DNA from: Allobosea sp. TND4EK4
GTDB taxonomy: Bacteria > Pseudomonadota > Alphaproteobacteria > Rhizobiales > Beijerinckiaceae
Direction of reading: 5' to 3'
DNA length: 64,000 nucleotides
Assembly: GCF_900156025.1 (NCBI RefSeq)
Contig: NZ_FTMO01000010.1
Location: 44,780 to 108,779 of the forward strand
Positions 37,626-47,120 of the stretch are shown here, piece by piece. The position numbers were made by a program, and so were the translations under genes. Position 1 is the first letter of the stretch, and every line of letters starts with the position of its first letter. A model generated the notes under the pieces. It made no database searches. It was not told the DNA's origin and saw nothing but the letters and a program-made list of their open reading frames with translations.

Positions 37626-39212
37626 ATGGCCACCGCGACGCTCGATATGCCGGCTGCCAGGCCAGCCGAAGAGGCCATCCCGATTCGGCGCATCCTCGCC
37701 TTCGTCGCGATGGTGTTCGGCATGTTCATGGCGATCCTGGACATCCAGATCGTCTCGGCCTCGCTCGCCGAGATCCAGGCCGGGCTCTCGGCCTCCTCTG
37801 ACGAGATCGCCTGGGTCCAGACGGCGTATCTGATCGCGGAAGTGATCATGATCCCGCTCTCGGGCTATCTCAGCCGGGCCCTCTCGACCCGGGTCTTCTT
37901 CTCGATCGCCGCAGCGGGCTTCACCATTTCCAGCGTGCTCTGCGCGATGTCGTCCTCGATCAACGAGATGATCCTGTGGCGCGCCGTGCAGGGTTTCATC
38001 GGCGGCGGCATGATCCCCGGCGTCTTCGCCGCGGCCTTCACCATCTTCCCGCCTTCGAAGCGACCGATCGTCTCGCCGATCATCGGGCTCGTCGCCACGC
38101 TGGCACCGACGATCGGCCCCACCGTCGGCGGTTATCTCAGCAACGCCTTCTCCTGGCACTGGCTGTTCCTGGTCAATGTCGTGCCCGGGATCGGCGTCAC
38201 GCTCGCGGCCTGGACGCTGATCGATTTCGACAAGCCCGACCACGGCCTGCTCAAGCGGTTCGACTGGCTGGGGCTCGCCAGCATGGCGGCCTTCCTCGGC
38301 AGCCTGGAATTCGTGCTCGAGGAGGGGACGCGGCTCGACTGGTTCGAGAGCGAGGAGATCGTGATCTTCTCCGGCGTGATGGTGGTGGGCGCGGCCGCGT
38401 TCTTCTGGCGTGCGCTGACGCGGGACGATCCGCTCGTCGATCTCCATGCGTTCAAGGACCGCAACTTCGCCTTCGGCTCCCTGTTCTCCTTCTGCATGGG
38501 TATCGGCCTCTACGGGCTGACCTATCTCTACCCGGTCTATCTCGGGCGCATCCGCGGCTATGACGCGCTGATGATCGGCGAGACGATGTTCGTCACCGGC
38601 CTGTGCATGTTCCTGACCGCGCCCATTGCCGGCCGGCTCTCGGCCAAGCTCGACCCGCGCGTGATGATGATGATCGGCTTCAGCGCCTTCGGACTGGGGA
38701 CCTGGATCGCGTCGCACATCACCTCGGACTGGGATTTCCACGAGTTGCTGTGGCCGCAGGTGCTGCGCGGCTGCGGGCTGATGCTGTGCATGGTGCCGAT
38801 CAACAACATCGCGCTGGGCTCGCTGCCGCCGCATCTGCTCAAGAACGCCTCCGGCCTCTACAACCTCACCCGCAATCTCGGCGGGGCGGTGGGGCTGGCG
38901 GTGATCAACACCATGCTGAACACGCGGACCGACCTGCATATCACGCGGCTGCATTCCATGGTCGCAGCCGGCCGGCAGGTGGCGGAGGAGGCGATCGCGA
39001 ACACGACCCGCAGTTTTGCCGATTTCGGCGATGCGGCCCAGACGATGGCGCTGCAGGTCATCAGCCAGCGGGCCCACAAGCAGGCGATGATCCTGGCCTT
39101 TGGCGACGTCTTTCTGGCGCTGACGGCAATCTTCGTGGTTCTCGTCGTGCTGACGCTGTTCCTGCGCAAGCCGCCGGCGCCGAAGCCGGGCGCCGCTGGC
39201 GCCGGGCACTGA
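37626..39212 (+). CDS. MFS drug exporter, DHA2 (EmrB/QacA) type
   Basis: A 528-residue inner-membrane proton antiporter with about 14 helices. FGMFMAILDIQIVSASLAEIQ (about 33-53) is the EmrB motif D1 region, SSDEIAWVQTAYLIAEVIMIPLSGYLSR follows, and the helix-5 motif C is LVATLAPTIGPTVGGYLS near residue 158. GAAGGATC lies upstream of the ATG. Together with the preceding adaptor it forms a two-part efflux pump; drugs, uncouplers and fatty acids are typical substrates of the family. The 153-nt gap between the two genes is longer than usual but holds no clear promoter. Confidence 0.9.
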   Translation: MATATLDMPAARPAEEAIPIRRILAFVAMVFGMFMAILDIQIVSASLAEIQAGLSASSDEIAWVQTAYLIAEVIMIPLSGYLSRALSTRVFFSIAAAGFTISSVLCAMSSSINEMILWRAVQGFIGGGMIPGVFAAAFTIFPPSKRPIVSPIIGLVATLAPTIGPTVGGYLSNAFSWHWLFLVNVVPGIGVTLAAWTLIDFDKPDHGLLKRFDWLGLASMAAFLGSLEFVLEEGTRLDWFESEEIVIFSGVMVVGAAAFFWRALTRDDPLVDLHAFKDRNFAFGSLFSFCMGIGLYGLTYLYPVYLGRIRGYDALMIGETMFVTGLCMFLTAPIAGRLSAKLDPRVMMMIGFSAFGLGTWIASHITSDWDFHELLWPQVLRGCGLMLCMVPINNIALGSLPPHLLKNASGLYNLTRNLGGAVGLAVINTMLNTRTDLHITRLHSMVAAGRQVAEEAIANTTRSFADFGDAAQTMALQVISQRAHKQAMILAFGDVFLALTAIFVVLVVLTLFLRKPPAPKPGAAGAGH

Positions 39213-39320
39213 GCCCGTCTCCGACCGCGCCGGAACTGGGCCGCGCGTCCCGGGCATGGCTGCCTGCGCACAGCCTGCGACCTCGCCTCCATTGACTTCA
39301 GGCAAGGCATTCGGCAAATA

Positions 39321-39334
39321 TGATAGCAATATCA
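39321..39334. promoter_or_regulatory. Short palindrome abutting the Irr box
   Basis: TGATAGCAATATCA has 5-bp arms (TGATA/TATCA) and ends where the 25-nt palindrome begins. It is AT-rich and may overlap the irr promoter or be a second operator. Confidence 0.35.
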
Positions 39335-39359
39335 GTAGTTTAGATATTTTCTAAACTAC
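39335..39359. promoter_or_regulatory. Irr box / iron control element-like palindrome upstream of irr
   Basis: The arms GTAGTTTAGA and TCTAAACTAC are exact reverse complements around TATTT. The core TTTAGA-N5-TCTAAA has the symmetry and spacing of the rhizobial iron control element bound by Irr. It ends 36 nt before the irr ATG, so autoregulation is likely. The same 25-nt architecture recurs at 40300-40324 before bfr. Confidence 0.75.
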
Positions 39360-39395
39360 GCAGCCGGGCGGCCGGCGCAGTGGAAGGCGTTTGGA

Positions 39396-39929
39396 ATGAG
39401 CATTTTGGGCGGAAAGGATCGCGAGCGGCAGGCTGTGACGGCGGAGCAGATTCCGTGGCCGCAGAAGAGCCCGACCTCGTGCCCCATCAGCTCCGTGAAG
39501 GCGCGGCTGCGCTCCGCCGGCCTGCGGCCGACGCGGCAGCGCATGGCGCTGGGCTGGCTGCTCTTCGCCAAGGGCGACCGGCATGTCAGCGCCGAGATGC
39601 TCTATGAGGAGGCGCTGCGGGCGCGCGAGCCGCTTTCGCTCGCCACCGTCTACAACACGCTGCGCCAGTTCTCGGAAGCAGGGCTGCTGCGCCAGGTTTC
39701 GGTCTCCGGCCCGAAGACCTTCTTCGACACCAACGTCTCCGAGCATCACCATTTCTACAACGAGGACGACGAGACGGTCACCGATATCCCCGGCTCGATG
39801 ATCCATGTTTCCGGGCTGCCAGAGGCGCCGGAAGGCATGGAGATCTCATCGGTCGAGGTCATCGTCCGCCTGCGCCAGGCCGACGGCACCGTCGTCGAGC
39901 GGAAGCGGGTTTCGAACCACCACGCGTGA
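39396..39929 (+). CDS. irr: Fur-family iron response regulator Irr
   Basis: A 177-residue haem- and iron-responsive regulator. The winged helix (about 35-110) includes VKARLRSAGLRPTRQRMALGWLLF and LATVYNTLRQFSEAGLLRQVSVSG, strongly Irr-like. The His-rich motif SEHHHFYNEDDE (about residue 112) is the Irr haem site. A Cys-Pro pair at C29-P30 (TSCPIS) lies near where some Irr proteins carry an N-terminal haem motif; the fuller GCPWHD form is absent. GGAAGG precedes the ATG. It sits in an irr-bfd-bfr block flanked by Irr-box-like palindromes and should repress iron-storage genes when iron is low. Confidence 0.92.
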   Translation: MSILGGKDRERQAVTAEQIPWPQKSPTSCPISSVKARLRSAGLRPTRQRMALGWLLFAKGDRHVSAEMLYEEALRAREPLSLATVYNTLRQFSEAGLLRQVSVSGPKTFFDTNVSEHHHFYNEDDETVTDIPGSMIHVSGLPEAPEGMEISSVEVIVRLRQADGTVVERKRVSNHHA

Positions 39930-39942
39930 TCGTCTGCGCATC

Positions 39943-40230
39943 ATGATCGTCTGCTCCTGCAACGTCCTTTCCTGCCGCCAGATCAAGGGCACGATCGCCC
40001 CTGACGGCAGCGGTCCCACGACCGCAGGGGAAGCCTATGACTGCCTGGGATGCAGCCCTGATTGCGGTCGCTGCGCCCGCGAGGTCCGGGCCATCCTGGC
40101 GGAGGCGCGCGCCGCCTGTGCCACGCAGTGCGGCAGCTGCGCCAACCGCGACATCGAGTGCGCAGTCCATGTCAGCGTCGGGCGTATGCTGGACGGCCTG
40201 GAACTGCCTCTGGACGCGGCGGCGGCCTGA
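39943..40230 (+). CDS. bfd: Bacterioferritin-associated [2Fe-2S] ferredoxin
   Basis: A 95-residue iron-sulfur protein that reduces the haem of bacterioferritin to release iron. Cluster ligands are probably C4 and C6 (VCSCN) with C41 and C44 (PDCGRC). It is longer than the 64-residue E. coli Bfd and adds further cysteines, at C11, C34, C37, C59, C63, C66 and C73; the run CATQCGSCANRDIEC after the core is notable. It starts 13 nt after irr, so both should be in one message. The tail may hold another metal site or be an oxidative-stress adaptation. Confidence 0.85.
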   Translation: MIVCSCNVLSCRQIKGTIAPDGSGPTTAGEAYDCLGCSPDCGRCAREVRAILAEARAACATQCGSCANRDIECAVHVSVGRMLDGLELPLDAAAA

Positions 40231-40299
40231 GGCGCCCACGGCTCGGCCGCTGCATCCGGCCCGTCGCCATTTTCCGCTTCCCAAGCCTTGCAAGCCCGT

Positions 40300-40324
40300 C
40301 TACATTAGGATCATTCTAATGTAG
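40300..40324. promoter_or_regulatory. Irr box-like palindrome upstream of bfr
   Basis: The arms CTACATTAG and CTAATGTAG are exact reverse complements around GATCATT. Aligned on the irr copy it reads ATTAGG-N5-TCTAAT, one core position off the symmetrical form. It ends 18 nt before the bfr ATG, so it overlaps the transcription start region. Repression of bfr by Irr in low iron fits the known biology. Confidence 0.7.
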
Positions 40325-40342
40325 AGCGCGAGGAGCCGCACG

Positions 40343-40837
40343 ATGCAGGGCGACAAGAAGGTCATCGACTATCTCAACAAGGGGCTGCGCTCCGAGCTCA
40401 CCGCGATCAACCAGTACTGGCTGCACTACCGGATGCTCGACAATTGGGGGCTGAAGGAGATGGCCAAGACCTGGAAGAAGGAGTCGATCGAGGAGATGGT
40501 CCATGCCGACCGCTTCGTCGACCGCATCCTGTTCCTCGAGGGCTTCCCCAATCTGCAGACGCTCGACCAGCTCCGCATCGGCGAGAACGTCAAGGAGGTG
40601 ATCGAGTGCGACCTCAAGGCCGAGGTCGAGGCGCGGGCCCTGTATCAGGAAGCCGCCCGTTATTGCCGCGAGGTCGGGGACTATCCGTCCGAGGACCTGT
40701 TCAAGGCGCTGATGAAGGACGAGGAAGGACATATCGACTTCCTCGAAACGCAGCTCGACCTGATCGGCCGCATCGGCCTGGAACTCTATACGCAGAAGCA
40801 CATGGGCGGCCTGGAGGGCGACGATCACGCGCACTAG
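40343..40837 (+). CDS. bfr: Bacterioferritin
   Basis: A 164-residue subunit of the 24-mer iron-storage shell. The di-iron ferroxidase ligands are all present: E18, E51, H54, E94, E127 and H130. M52, the haem ligand shared between two subunits, is also kept (EEMVHAD), so this is a haem-binding Bfr. It is transcribed separately from bfd, under its own Irr-box-like palindrome, and is followed by a hairpin at 40942-40967. Length and residue numbering match E. coli Bfr closely. Confidence 0.95.
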   Translation: MQGDKKVIDYLNKGLRSELTAINQYWLHYRMLDNWGLKEMAKTWKKESIEEMVHADRFVDRILFLEGFPNLQTLDQLRIGENVKEVIECDLKAEVEARALYQEAARYCREVGDYPSEDLFKALMKDEEGHIDFLETQLDLIGRIGLELYTQKHMGGLEGDDHAH

Positions 40838-40941
40838 CGCCTGATCGATCCGGCGGCCGCCTTGGGGCGGTGCAGTCCGCGAACGATTGCCTGGGACCGT
40901 TCGGAGCGTTTCCGAACCGCCGGGCTTGAAAACGAGATGCG

Positions 40942-40967
40942 AAGCCGGCCCCGAAAGCGGCCGGCTT
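40942..40967 (+). terminator. Hairpin after bfr
   Basis: AAGCCGGCC (40942-40950) pairs exactly with GGCCGGCTT (40959-40967) around an 8-nt loop, followed by TGTC. The T-run is short, so termination is likely but not classical. Confidence 0.5.
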
Positions 40968-41030
40968 TGTCGTCACCCGACTGTCGGCCCCGTTCTTCTT
41001 GCCGGGAGCCCGTTCTTTGGAGAGGGCAGG

Positions 41031-41576
41031 ATGATGACAGCCATGGTGATGTCGGTCAGCGCGGATGCAGGGCATCGCTTCAGCAAGCCCGTGGTGGATT
41101 CGATCCGGCTTCTGAAAGGCGTGGGCGTCGAGGGCGACGCGCATTGCGGCGAGACGGTGAAGCATCGCTCGCGTGTCGCCGTCGATCCGACCCAGCCCAA
41201 TCTGCGCCAGGTCCATCTCCTTCATGCCGAACTGCTGGACGAGGTGAACGCCGCGGGGTTCCGCGTCGCGCCGGGCCAGATGGGCGAGAACATCCTCATA
41301 CGCGGGCTCGATCTTCTCGCCCTGCCGACGGGCGTCCAGCTGAGGCTCGGGCGAACGGCAGTGGTCGAGATCACAGGGCTGCGCAACCCCTGCGCCCAGA
41401 TCGATGCGTTCCGGCCGGGGCTTCTCAAGGCCGTGCTCGGGCGCGACGCGGAAGGCCGCATCGTCCGCAAGGCGGGGATCATGGGAATCGTGCTGGAAGG
41501 CGGCGACGTACGCCGGGGCGATATGGTCACGGTGACGCTGCCCGCGCCGCCTCACCGGCCACTGGAGCGGGTCTGA
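41031..41576 (+). CDS. MOSC-domain protein
   Basis: A 181-residue soluble protein of the MOSC (molybdenum cofactor sulfurase C-terminal) superfamily, beta-barrel proteins that handle sulfur for molybdenum cofactor-dependent reactions. The family cysteine lies in ITGLRNPCAQIDAFRPGL near residue 121. GMGENILIRGLDLLALP-like sequence (GQMGENILIRGLDLLALP) and GVGVEGDAHCGETVKHRSR are also typical. Tandem ATGs at 41031 and 41034 follow GAGAGGGCAGG. No molybdoenzyme gene is nearby, so the partner is unknown. Confidence 0.8.
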   Translation: MMTAMVMSVSADAGHRFSKPVVDSIRLLKGVGVEGDAHCGETVKHRSRVAVDPTQPNLRQVHLLHAELLDEVNAAGFRVAPGQMGENILIRGLDLLALPTGVQLRLGRTAVVEITGLRNPCAQIDAFRPGLLKAVLGRDAEGRIVRKAGIMGIVLEGGDVRRGDMVTVTLPAPPHRPLERV

Positions 41577-41583
41577 GCCCGCG

Positions 41584-41612
41584 AAAAAGCCCGCCGGCCG
41601 AAGCCGACGGGC
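41584..41612 (-). terminator. Intrinsic terminator of the cold-shock gene
   Basis: On the minus strand GCCCGTCGGC and GCCGGCGGGC pair (one non-Watson-Crick position) around TTCG and are followed by TTTTT. This is a textbook Rho-independent terminator 24 nt after the cold-shock stop codon. It may also serve the MOSC gene, which ends at 41576. Confidence 0.8.
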
Positions 41613-41636
41613 CTGAATAATGCGAGTCTGCCTGCT

Positions 41637-42311
41637 TCAGATGAAGCTGACGTTCGCCGCTTCCGGACCCTTGCGGCCGGCACGGATCGAGAAGCGCACG
41701 CGCTGCCCGTCCATCGGCGCCTGCAGGCCGCTGCGGCCGAGCGAGGAGACGTGCAGGAACACGTCCGGCCCGCCCTGGTCCGGCGCGATGAAGCCGAAGC
41801 CGCGGTCGGAGTTGAAGAACTTCACGGCACCGTCATAGGGGCCTTCGAGCGGGCCGCTGTCGCGGTCCTGGAAGCCGCCGCCACGCGGGCCACGATCGCC
41901 ACCGCCGAAGCCGCCGCGGTCGAAGCCGCCGCGATCGCCACCGCGGTCGAACCCGCCACGGTCACCGCCGCGATCGAAGCCGCCGCCACCGAACTGATCC
42001 CGCGGAGGGCGAGGAGCGAAGCTGCGCGGAGCGGCCGCCGGCGAAGCCGTCGAGGCGTCGATCTCGTGGACCGCCACGACCTGCAATCCGCGCCGGCCTT
42101 CGCCGAGGTCTGCGACAATCGTCGCGCCGGGCTGCAAATCCTGCTGATCGAGCGGGCCGATCGCCGAAACGTGGAGAAACACGTCCGGCGAACCGTCGGA
42201 CGGCGAGGCAAAACCGAACCCCTTCTCGGGGTCGAACCACTTGATCTTGGCTTCGATATTTTCGTGCGTGACGAAGGGCTGAGCAGCAGCAGGCTTGCGA
42301 CGATCGAACAT
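41637..42311 (-). CDS. Double cold-shock-domain RNA-binding protein with Gly/Arg-rich linker
   Basis: A 224-residue protein with two cold-shock domains. CSD1 (about 19-85) has RNP1 KGFGFASP at 30-37 and RNP2 DVFLHVSAI at 43-51. CSD2 (about 158-223) has RNP1 RGFGFIAP at 170-177 and RNP2 DVFLHVSSL at 183-191. Between them, residues 106-147 are a low-complexity linker of repeated GGFDRGGDR units. Usual bacterial Csp proteins are about 70 residues with one domain; double forms are known in alphaproteobacteria. RNA chaperoning is the expected role, with the linker adding RNA affinity or self-association. It is monocistronic with a strong terminator. Confidence 0.88.
   Translation of the reverse strand: MFDRRKPAAAQPFVTHENIEAKIKWFDPEKGFGFASPSDGSPDVFLHVSAIGPLDQQDLQPGATIVADLGEGRRGLQVVAVHEIDASTASPAAAPRSFAPRPPRDQFGGGGFDRGGDRGGFDRGGDRGGFDRGGFGGGDRGPRGGGFQDRDSGPLEGPYDGAVKFFNSDRGFGFIAPDQGGPDVFLHVSSLGRSGLQAPMDGQRVRFSIRAGRKGPEAANVSFI
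41871..41996 (-). repeat. In-frame repeats encoding the Gly/Arg/Asp linker
   Basis: This segment of the cold-shock gene encodes two complete GGFDRGGDR units and further partial ones (GGFDRG, GGGDRGPRGGG). At DNA level it is a degenerate 27-bp tandem array, prone to length change by slippage. It lies wholly within the coding frame. Confidence 0.7.
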
Positions 42312-42625
42312 GGAGCTTCAGGTATGAGTGACCGGGAGCCCGCAACTTAGCTCATGCCGCGCGCGCCGTCATCGGGGTCACGCTGAAATTATTGCACGCC
42401 ATTTACGCTCGGACAGTGCTTTTTTTGGCGCCTTCCCCAGCTCAGTTTCCGGTTGCGCGCCATGTTCTTGCGCGAATTCTTGGCCGATTGCATGATCTCG
42501 CGGCATCATGCACCACATTTGGAGTGTCCAAGGCCTTGCATTTGCCGTGATCAGGCGCGATCTGACGGCAGCTAGGGAAAAACGCCTCCTGTTCGACAGC
42601 GCCAAGCGCGTTACGGGAGATGAAC
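42312..42625. other. Divergent region between cold-shock and GNAT genes (314 nt)
   Basis: This spacer should hold the long 5' leader common to cold-shock genes on the minus side and the GNAT promoter on the plus side. A T7 run occurs at about 42420. I find no clear operator, small gene or RNA gene in it. Confidence 0.45.
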
Positions 42626-43237
42626 ATGGTTCGCTCGACGATGGCCGGCTTGTCCGGCAAAGGCGAGATCCGCAGGCTCTGGTTGTCCGAGCGCGATCTC
42701 TTCATGCAGCACCTGTTGCGCCTCGACCCGCTCACGCGCCGGCAGCGCTTCGGCACAGCCGTCAATGACGGGTTCCTCGAGCATTACGCCGCGACCACCT
42801 TCGGCGTCGGCGGGATGGTCTATGCCTATGTCGAGGATGGCGTGGTGCGGGGCGCGGCCGAATTGCGCGGTCTCGACGACCTCGTCGCGCAGACGGGAGA
42901 GGCGGCCTTCAGCGTGGAAGATGGCTGGCGGCGCATGGGCATTGGCGGCGCCCTGTTTTCCCGGCTGATCACGGCGGCGCGCAATCGCGGCATCCGCACG
43001 CTCTACATGACCTGCCTGCCGCAGAACGCGGCGATGCGCCGCCTCGCCGCGAAGTTCGAGGCCGATGTCGTGAGCGGCTATAGCGATCTCGAAGGGGTCA
43101 TCGCGACCGGCGGGCCGACGCCTTTCACCGTGCTCGACGAGGCGCTCGACCACGCCCAGAGCTTTGCGACGCTGGCGCTGACGATCCAGAGATCCCTCTG
43201 GCCCACCCGGCTGTTGGCGCGCGCTTTCGGTGCGTGA
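42626..43237 (+). CDS. GNAT-family N-acetyltransferase
   Basis: A 203-residue acyltransferase. The acetyl-CoA binding motif A lies in FSVEDGWRRMGIGGALFSRLITAARNRGI (about residues 92-120; R-R-M-G-I-G-G is the Q/RxxGxG/A loop), followed by LYMTCLPQNAAMRRLAAKFEAD, the motif-B region with its Asn-x-x-Met-Arg-Arg. The ATG at 42626 is preferred because GGGAG lies 6 nt upstream; an ATG at 42620 is too near it. The substrate is unknown. The gene stands alone and converges on the Inh-type lipoprotein gene with 8 nt between the stops. Confidence 0.8.
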   Translation: MVRSTMAGLSGKGEIRRLWLSERDLFMQHLLRLDPLTRRQRFGTAVNDGFLEHYAATTFGVGGMVYAYVEDGVVRGAAELRGLDDLVAQTGEAAFSVEDGWRRMGIGGALFSRLITAARNRGIRTLYMTCLPQNAAMRRLAAKFEADVVSGYSDLEGVIATGGPTPFTVLDEALDHAQSFATLALTIQRSLWPTRLLARAFGA

Positions 43238-43245
43238 AGGCTGCC

Positions 43246-43947
43246 TCAGCGGCTGAGCGACAACGAGGCGCCCGACTTCGTCACCGCGCCATCCAGCGAG
43301 CCGCCCGACGAGCGCAACCGGGCGGCGACCGTGCCACCCTGCTGGTAGAGATAGACTTCGCCGTCGCGGTAATCCCAGGCTGAGATCTTCTGCAGGTCGC
43401 GGTTGGTGCAGCCTGAAGCGCTGGCGCGATAGAGATCGAGCGTCGGCGTGCTGGAGAGGACGACGCGGCAGGTGCCTCCCGTCGCCTCGCGGGCGGTCCA
43501 GCCTCCGACCATGCCGTCGCGGCTGGCCGGGCGGGGGCTCGCAGGCGTGCTCGACGGCGCCGGGCCGAGGCCGGCGACCTGGTTGCCGCCCGGCGCGGGA
43601 GCCGCTGGCGCAGGTGCCGCGCCGGGCTGGCCGGCGAGCGAGGGCTGGCCCTGCGGTGGCATTCCCGGTGCGGGCGTATAATAGGGATCCTGCGGCGGGG
43701 GCAGCGCGCCGCCGGTCGTGGGGGACGGCGAAGAAGGATAGCCGCCCGGTGGCGGAAGCGGCTCGGAGGTGACGGGCGAGGAGCTGATCGCCGGTGCGGC
43801 CGGCAGCGGCTGGCTGTAGGCGGGCGCGTTCGCGACCGGACCCGAAAGCCTCTGCGAGCCGGCGCAGGCGCTCAGCGCCAGCAAGGGAAGCAGCGCGAAG
43901 GTCTTGCCGAGCTTCAGGCTCTTCGCAGTTATCGTCATGCGGCGCAT
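43246..43947 (-). CDS. Lipoprotein with AprI/Inh-type protease-inhibitor domain
   Basis: A 233-residue predicted lipoprotein. The signal ends in the lipobox LSAC with the acylated cysteine at C28. Residues about 30-140 are a Pro/Ala/Gly-rich linker. The C-terminal domain (about 143-233) resembles the AprI/Inh beta-barrel inhibitor of metalloproteases: MVGGWTAREATGGTCRVVLSS with a Cys that can pair with the one in SASGCTNRDLQ, then WDYRDGEVYLYQQGG. No secreted metalloprotease gene is nearby. ATG 43947 and ATG 43938 are both possible. Outer-membrane or periplasmic anchoring is expected. Confidence 0.75.
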   Translation of the reverse strand: MRRMTITAKSLKLGKTFALLPLLALSACAGSQRLSGPVANAPAYSQPLPAAPAISSSPVTSEPLPPPGGYPSSPSPTTGGALPPPQDPYYTPAPGMPPQGQPSLAGQPGAAPAPAAPAPGGNQVAGLGPAPSSTPASPRPASRDGMVGGWTAREATGGTCRVVLSSTPTLDLYRASASGCTNRDLQKISAWDYRDGEVYLYQQGGTVAARLRSSGGSLDGAVTKSGASLSLSR

Positions 43948-44073
43948 CCGGTCCCACCAGCCAAACGTTGCGTTACTCTCGTGCCATCACGATGAACGCG
44001 GCATGAGCACGCTGTAGCGCACACCACCCCGCTTGCGAACCCGCCGCGGGCCATGATGTTCCGCTCGCCGTTC

Positions 44074-44107
44074 GAAAAGACAGGGGGCGCCGAGACCGGC
44101 GCGCCCC
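44074..44107 (-). terminator. Probable acsA terminator
   Basis: On the minus strand GGGG-CG-CGCCG pairs with CGGCG-CCCC across GTCT, with a two-nt bulge, and is followed by CTGTCTTTTC. It lies 25 nt after the acetyl-CoA synthetase stop. Confidence 0.65.
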
Positions 44108-44131
44108 GTCGCCGGGTGCCGGGCGTCTGGC

Positions 44132-46078
<1,947 letters not shown>

Positions 46079-46313
46079 GAACGCTTCTCCTCGGCCCTAG
46101 TCATCGGACGAGGCACGGGGCTTCAGCCGCCGCCCGGCCTCATCGCTTTTTGCGCGCCGCGCCATCGACGCGCGCGTTGGAATTGGCGGCATCATAATCC
46201 GCGTCGCCGAGGCGGCAAGGCGGAGCGCCCTCGCACTTTGGTGTCACAGACTTTCGGCGGTGCAGCATGAGGCCGTTTGCGGCTGCTCAGCAGCGAGATA
46301 TCGAGCCTGCGCC

Positions 46314-46724
46314 TCAGAGACCGCCCATCTTGCAGACGATGTCCCATTCCTCGTCTGTCACCGGCTGGACGGAGAGGCGGAACGAAGTCACCAGCGACAT
46401 CTTGGCGAGCTTCGGCTCCGCCTTGACCTGCGCCAGCGACACCGGCTTCGGCAGCGTCTTCACGGCCTTGAAATCGACCAGCACCCAGGGCGGGCCCGCC
46501 TCGTCCCAGGCATAGGCCTCCTTGATGACCTCGACGATGCCGACGACCTCCAGCCCCTCGTTGGAATGGTAGAAGAAGACCTGCTCGCCCTGCTTCATCG
46601 CCATCAGGTTGAGCTTGGCGGTGTGGTTCTTCACCCCGTCCCAATGCGTGCCCTTCGGCCCCGCGGCGACCTGCTGGTCCCAGGACCATTTCGAAGGTTC
46701 TGATTTGATCAGCCAGTGAGCCAT
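46314..46724 (-). CDS. EVE-domain protein
   Basis: A 136-residue protein of the EVE (PUA-like) superfamily, which binds modified bases in nucleic acids. It begins MAHWLIKSEPSKWSWDQQ, the classical EVE start, with WDGVKNHTAKLNLMAMKQGEQVFFYHSNEG (about 32-61) and IVEVIKEAYAWDE following. The ATG at 46724 has GAGGT upstream; a start at 46745 would read into the heptamer repeat region. It lies in an array of minus-strand housekeeping genes. Family members are common in proteobacteria, but the base recognised is not known here. Confidence 0.88.
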   Translation of the reverse strand: MAHWLIKSEPSKWSWDQQVAAGPKGTHWDGVKNHTAKLNLMAMKQGEQVFFYHSNEGLEVVGIVEVIKEAYAWDEAGPPWVLVDFKAVKTLPKPVSLAQVKAEPKLAKMSLVTSFRLSVQPVTDEEWDIVCKMGGL

Positions 46725-46733
46725 CGGGACCTC

Positions 46734-46761
46734 GGCAGTGGGCAATAGGCAGTTGGCAGTC
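46734..46761. repeat. Four degenerate 7-bp tandem repeats
   Basis: GGCAGTG, GGCAATA, GGCAGTT and GGCAGTC follow one another without gaps. They lie just before the EVE gene start, in its 5' leader when read on the minus strand. Tandem heptamers of this form are known as slippage-prone intergenic repeats. Confidence 0.55.
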
Positions 46762-46787
46762 GGATTAGCCGAGATGGCACCGGCTGC

Positions 46788-47111
46788 CTACTCCCCGTCC
46801 TCCTGCGGCACCGGCGGCTGCGATGCGGCCTCGCCCTGCTCGTTCCAGAACCGGACCATCTCGCGGGTCAGCGCGGCGTAGTCCTTCGGCTCGAGCTCGA
46901 CCCGGACCTCGCCCTCGCCGAAGGGCAGGATCAGCACGAAGCGATGCGTTCCCTCGGCGCGGCGCTTGCGATGCTGGATCACCGGCGTGGCGATGCGGCC
47001 GGCGAGCGGAACGGGGCCGCTTTCGGCGACGAGCTCGGAGCCCGTGGTCTTCTTCACCTCGGCGATGCCGCGGGCGATGCGCTTGCCGATATCGGAGAGG
47101 TCTCCGGCCAT
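46788..47111 (-). CDS. Conserved hypothetical protein downstream of gpsA
   Basis: A 107-residue soluble protein with no signal peptide or membrane segment. It starts MAGDLSDIGKRIARGIAEVKK and has a central basic part (IQHRKRRAEGTHRFVLILPFGEGEVRVEL). AGGAG overlaps the gpsA stop and lies about 8 nt before the ATG, so it is translationally linked to gpsA. I do not recognise the family, but its place after tsaD-gpsA suggests a housekeeping role. A YCII-type or nucleic-acid-binding function cannot be judged by eye. Confidence 0.6.
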   Translation of the reverse strand: MAGDLSDIGKRIARGIAEVKKTTGSELVAESGPVPLAGRIATPVIQHRKRRAEGTHRFVLILPFGEGEVRVELEPKDYAALTREMVRFWNEQGEAASQPPVPQEDGE

Positions 47112-47120
47112 GCTGGTCTC

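Noticed and set aside
41871..41996. Repeated DNA inside the cold-shock gene as a possible CRISPR-like array
   Set aside because: The units are in frame, degenerate, without spacers, and encode a Gly/Arg/Asp linker.
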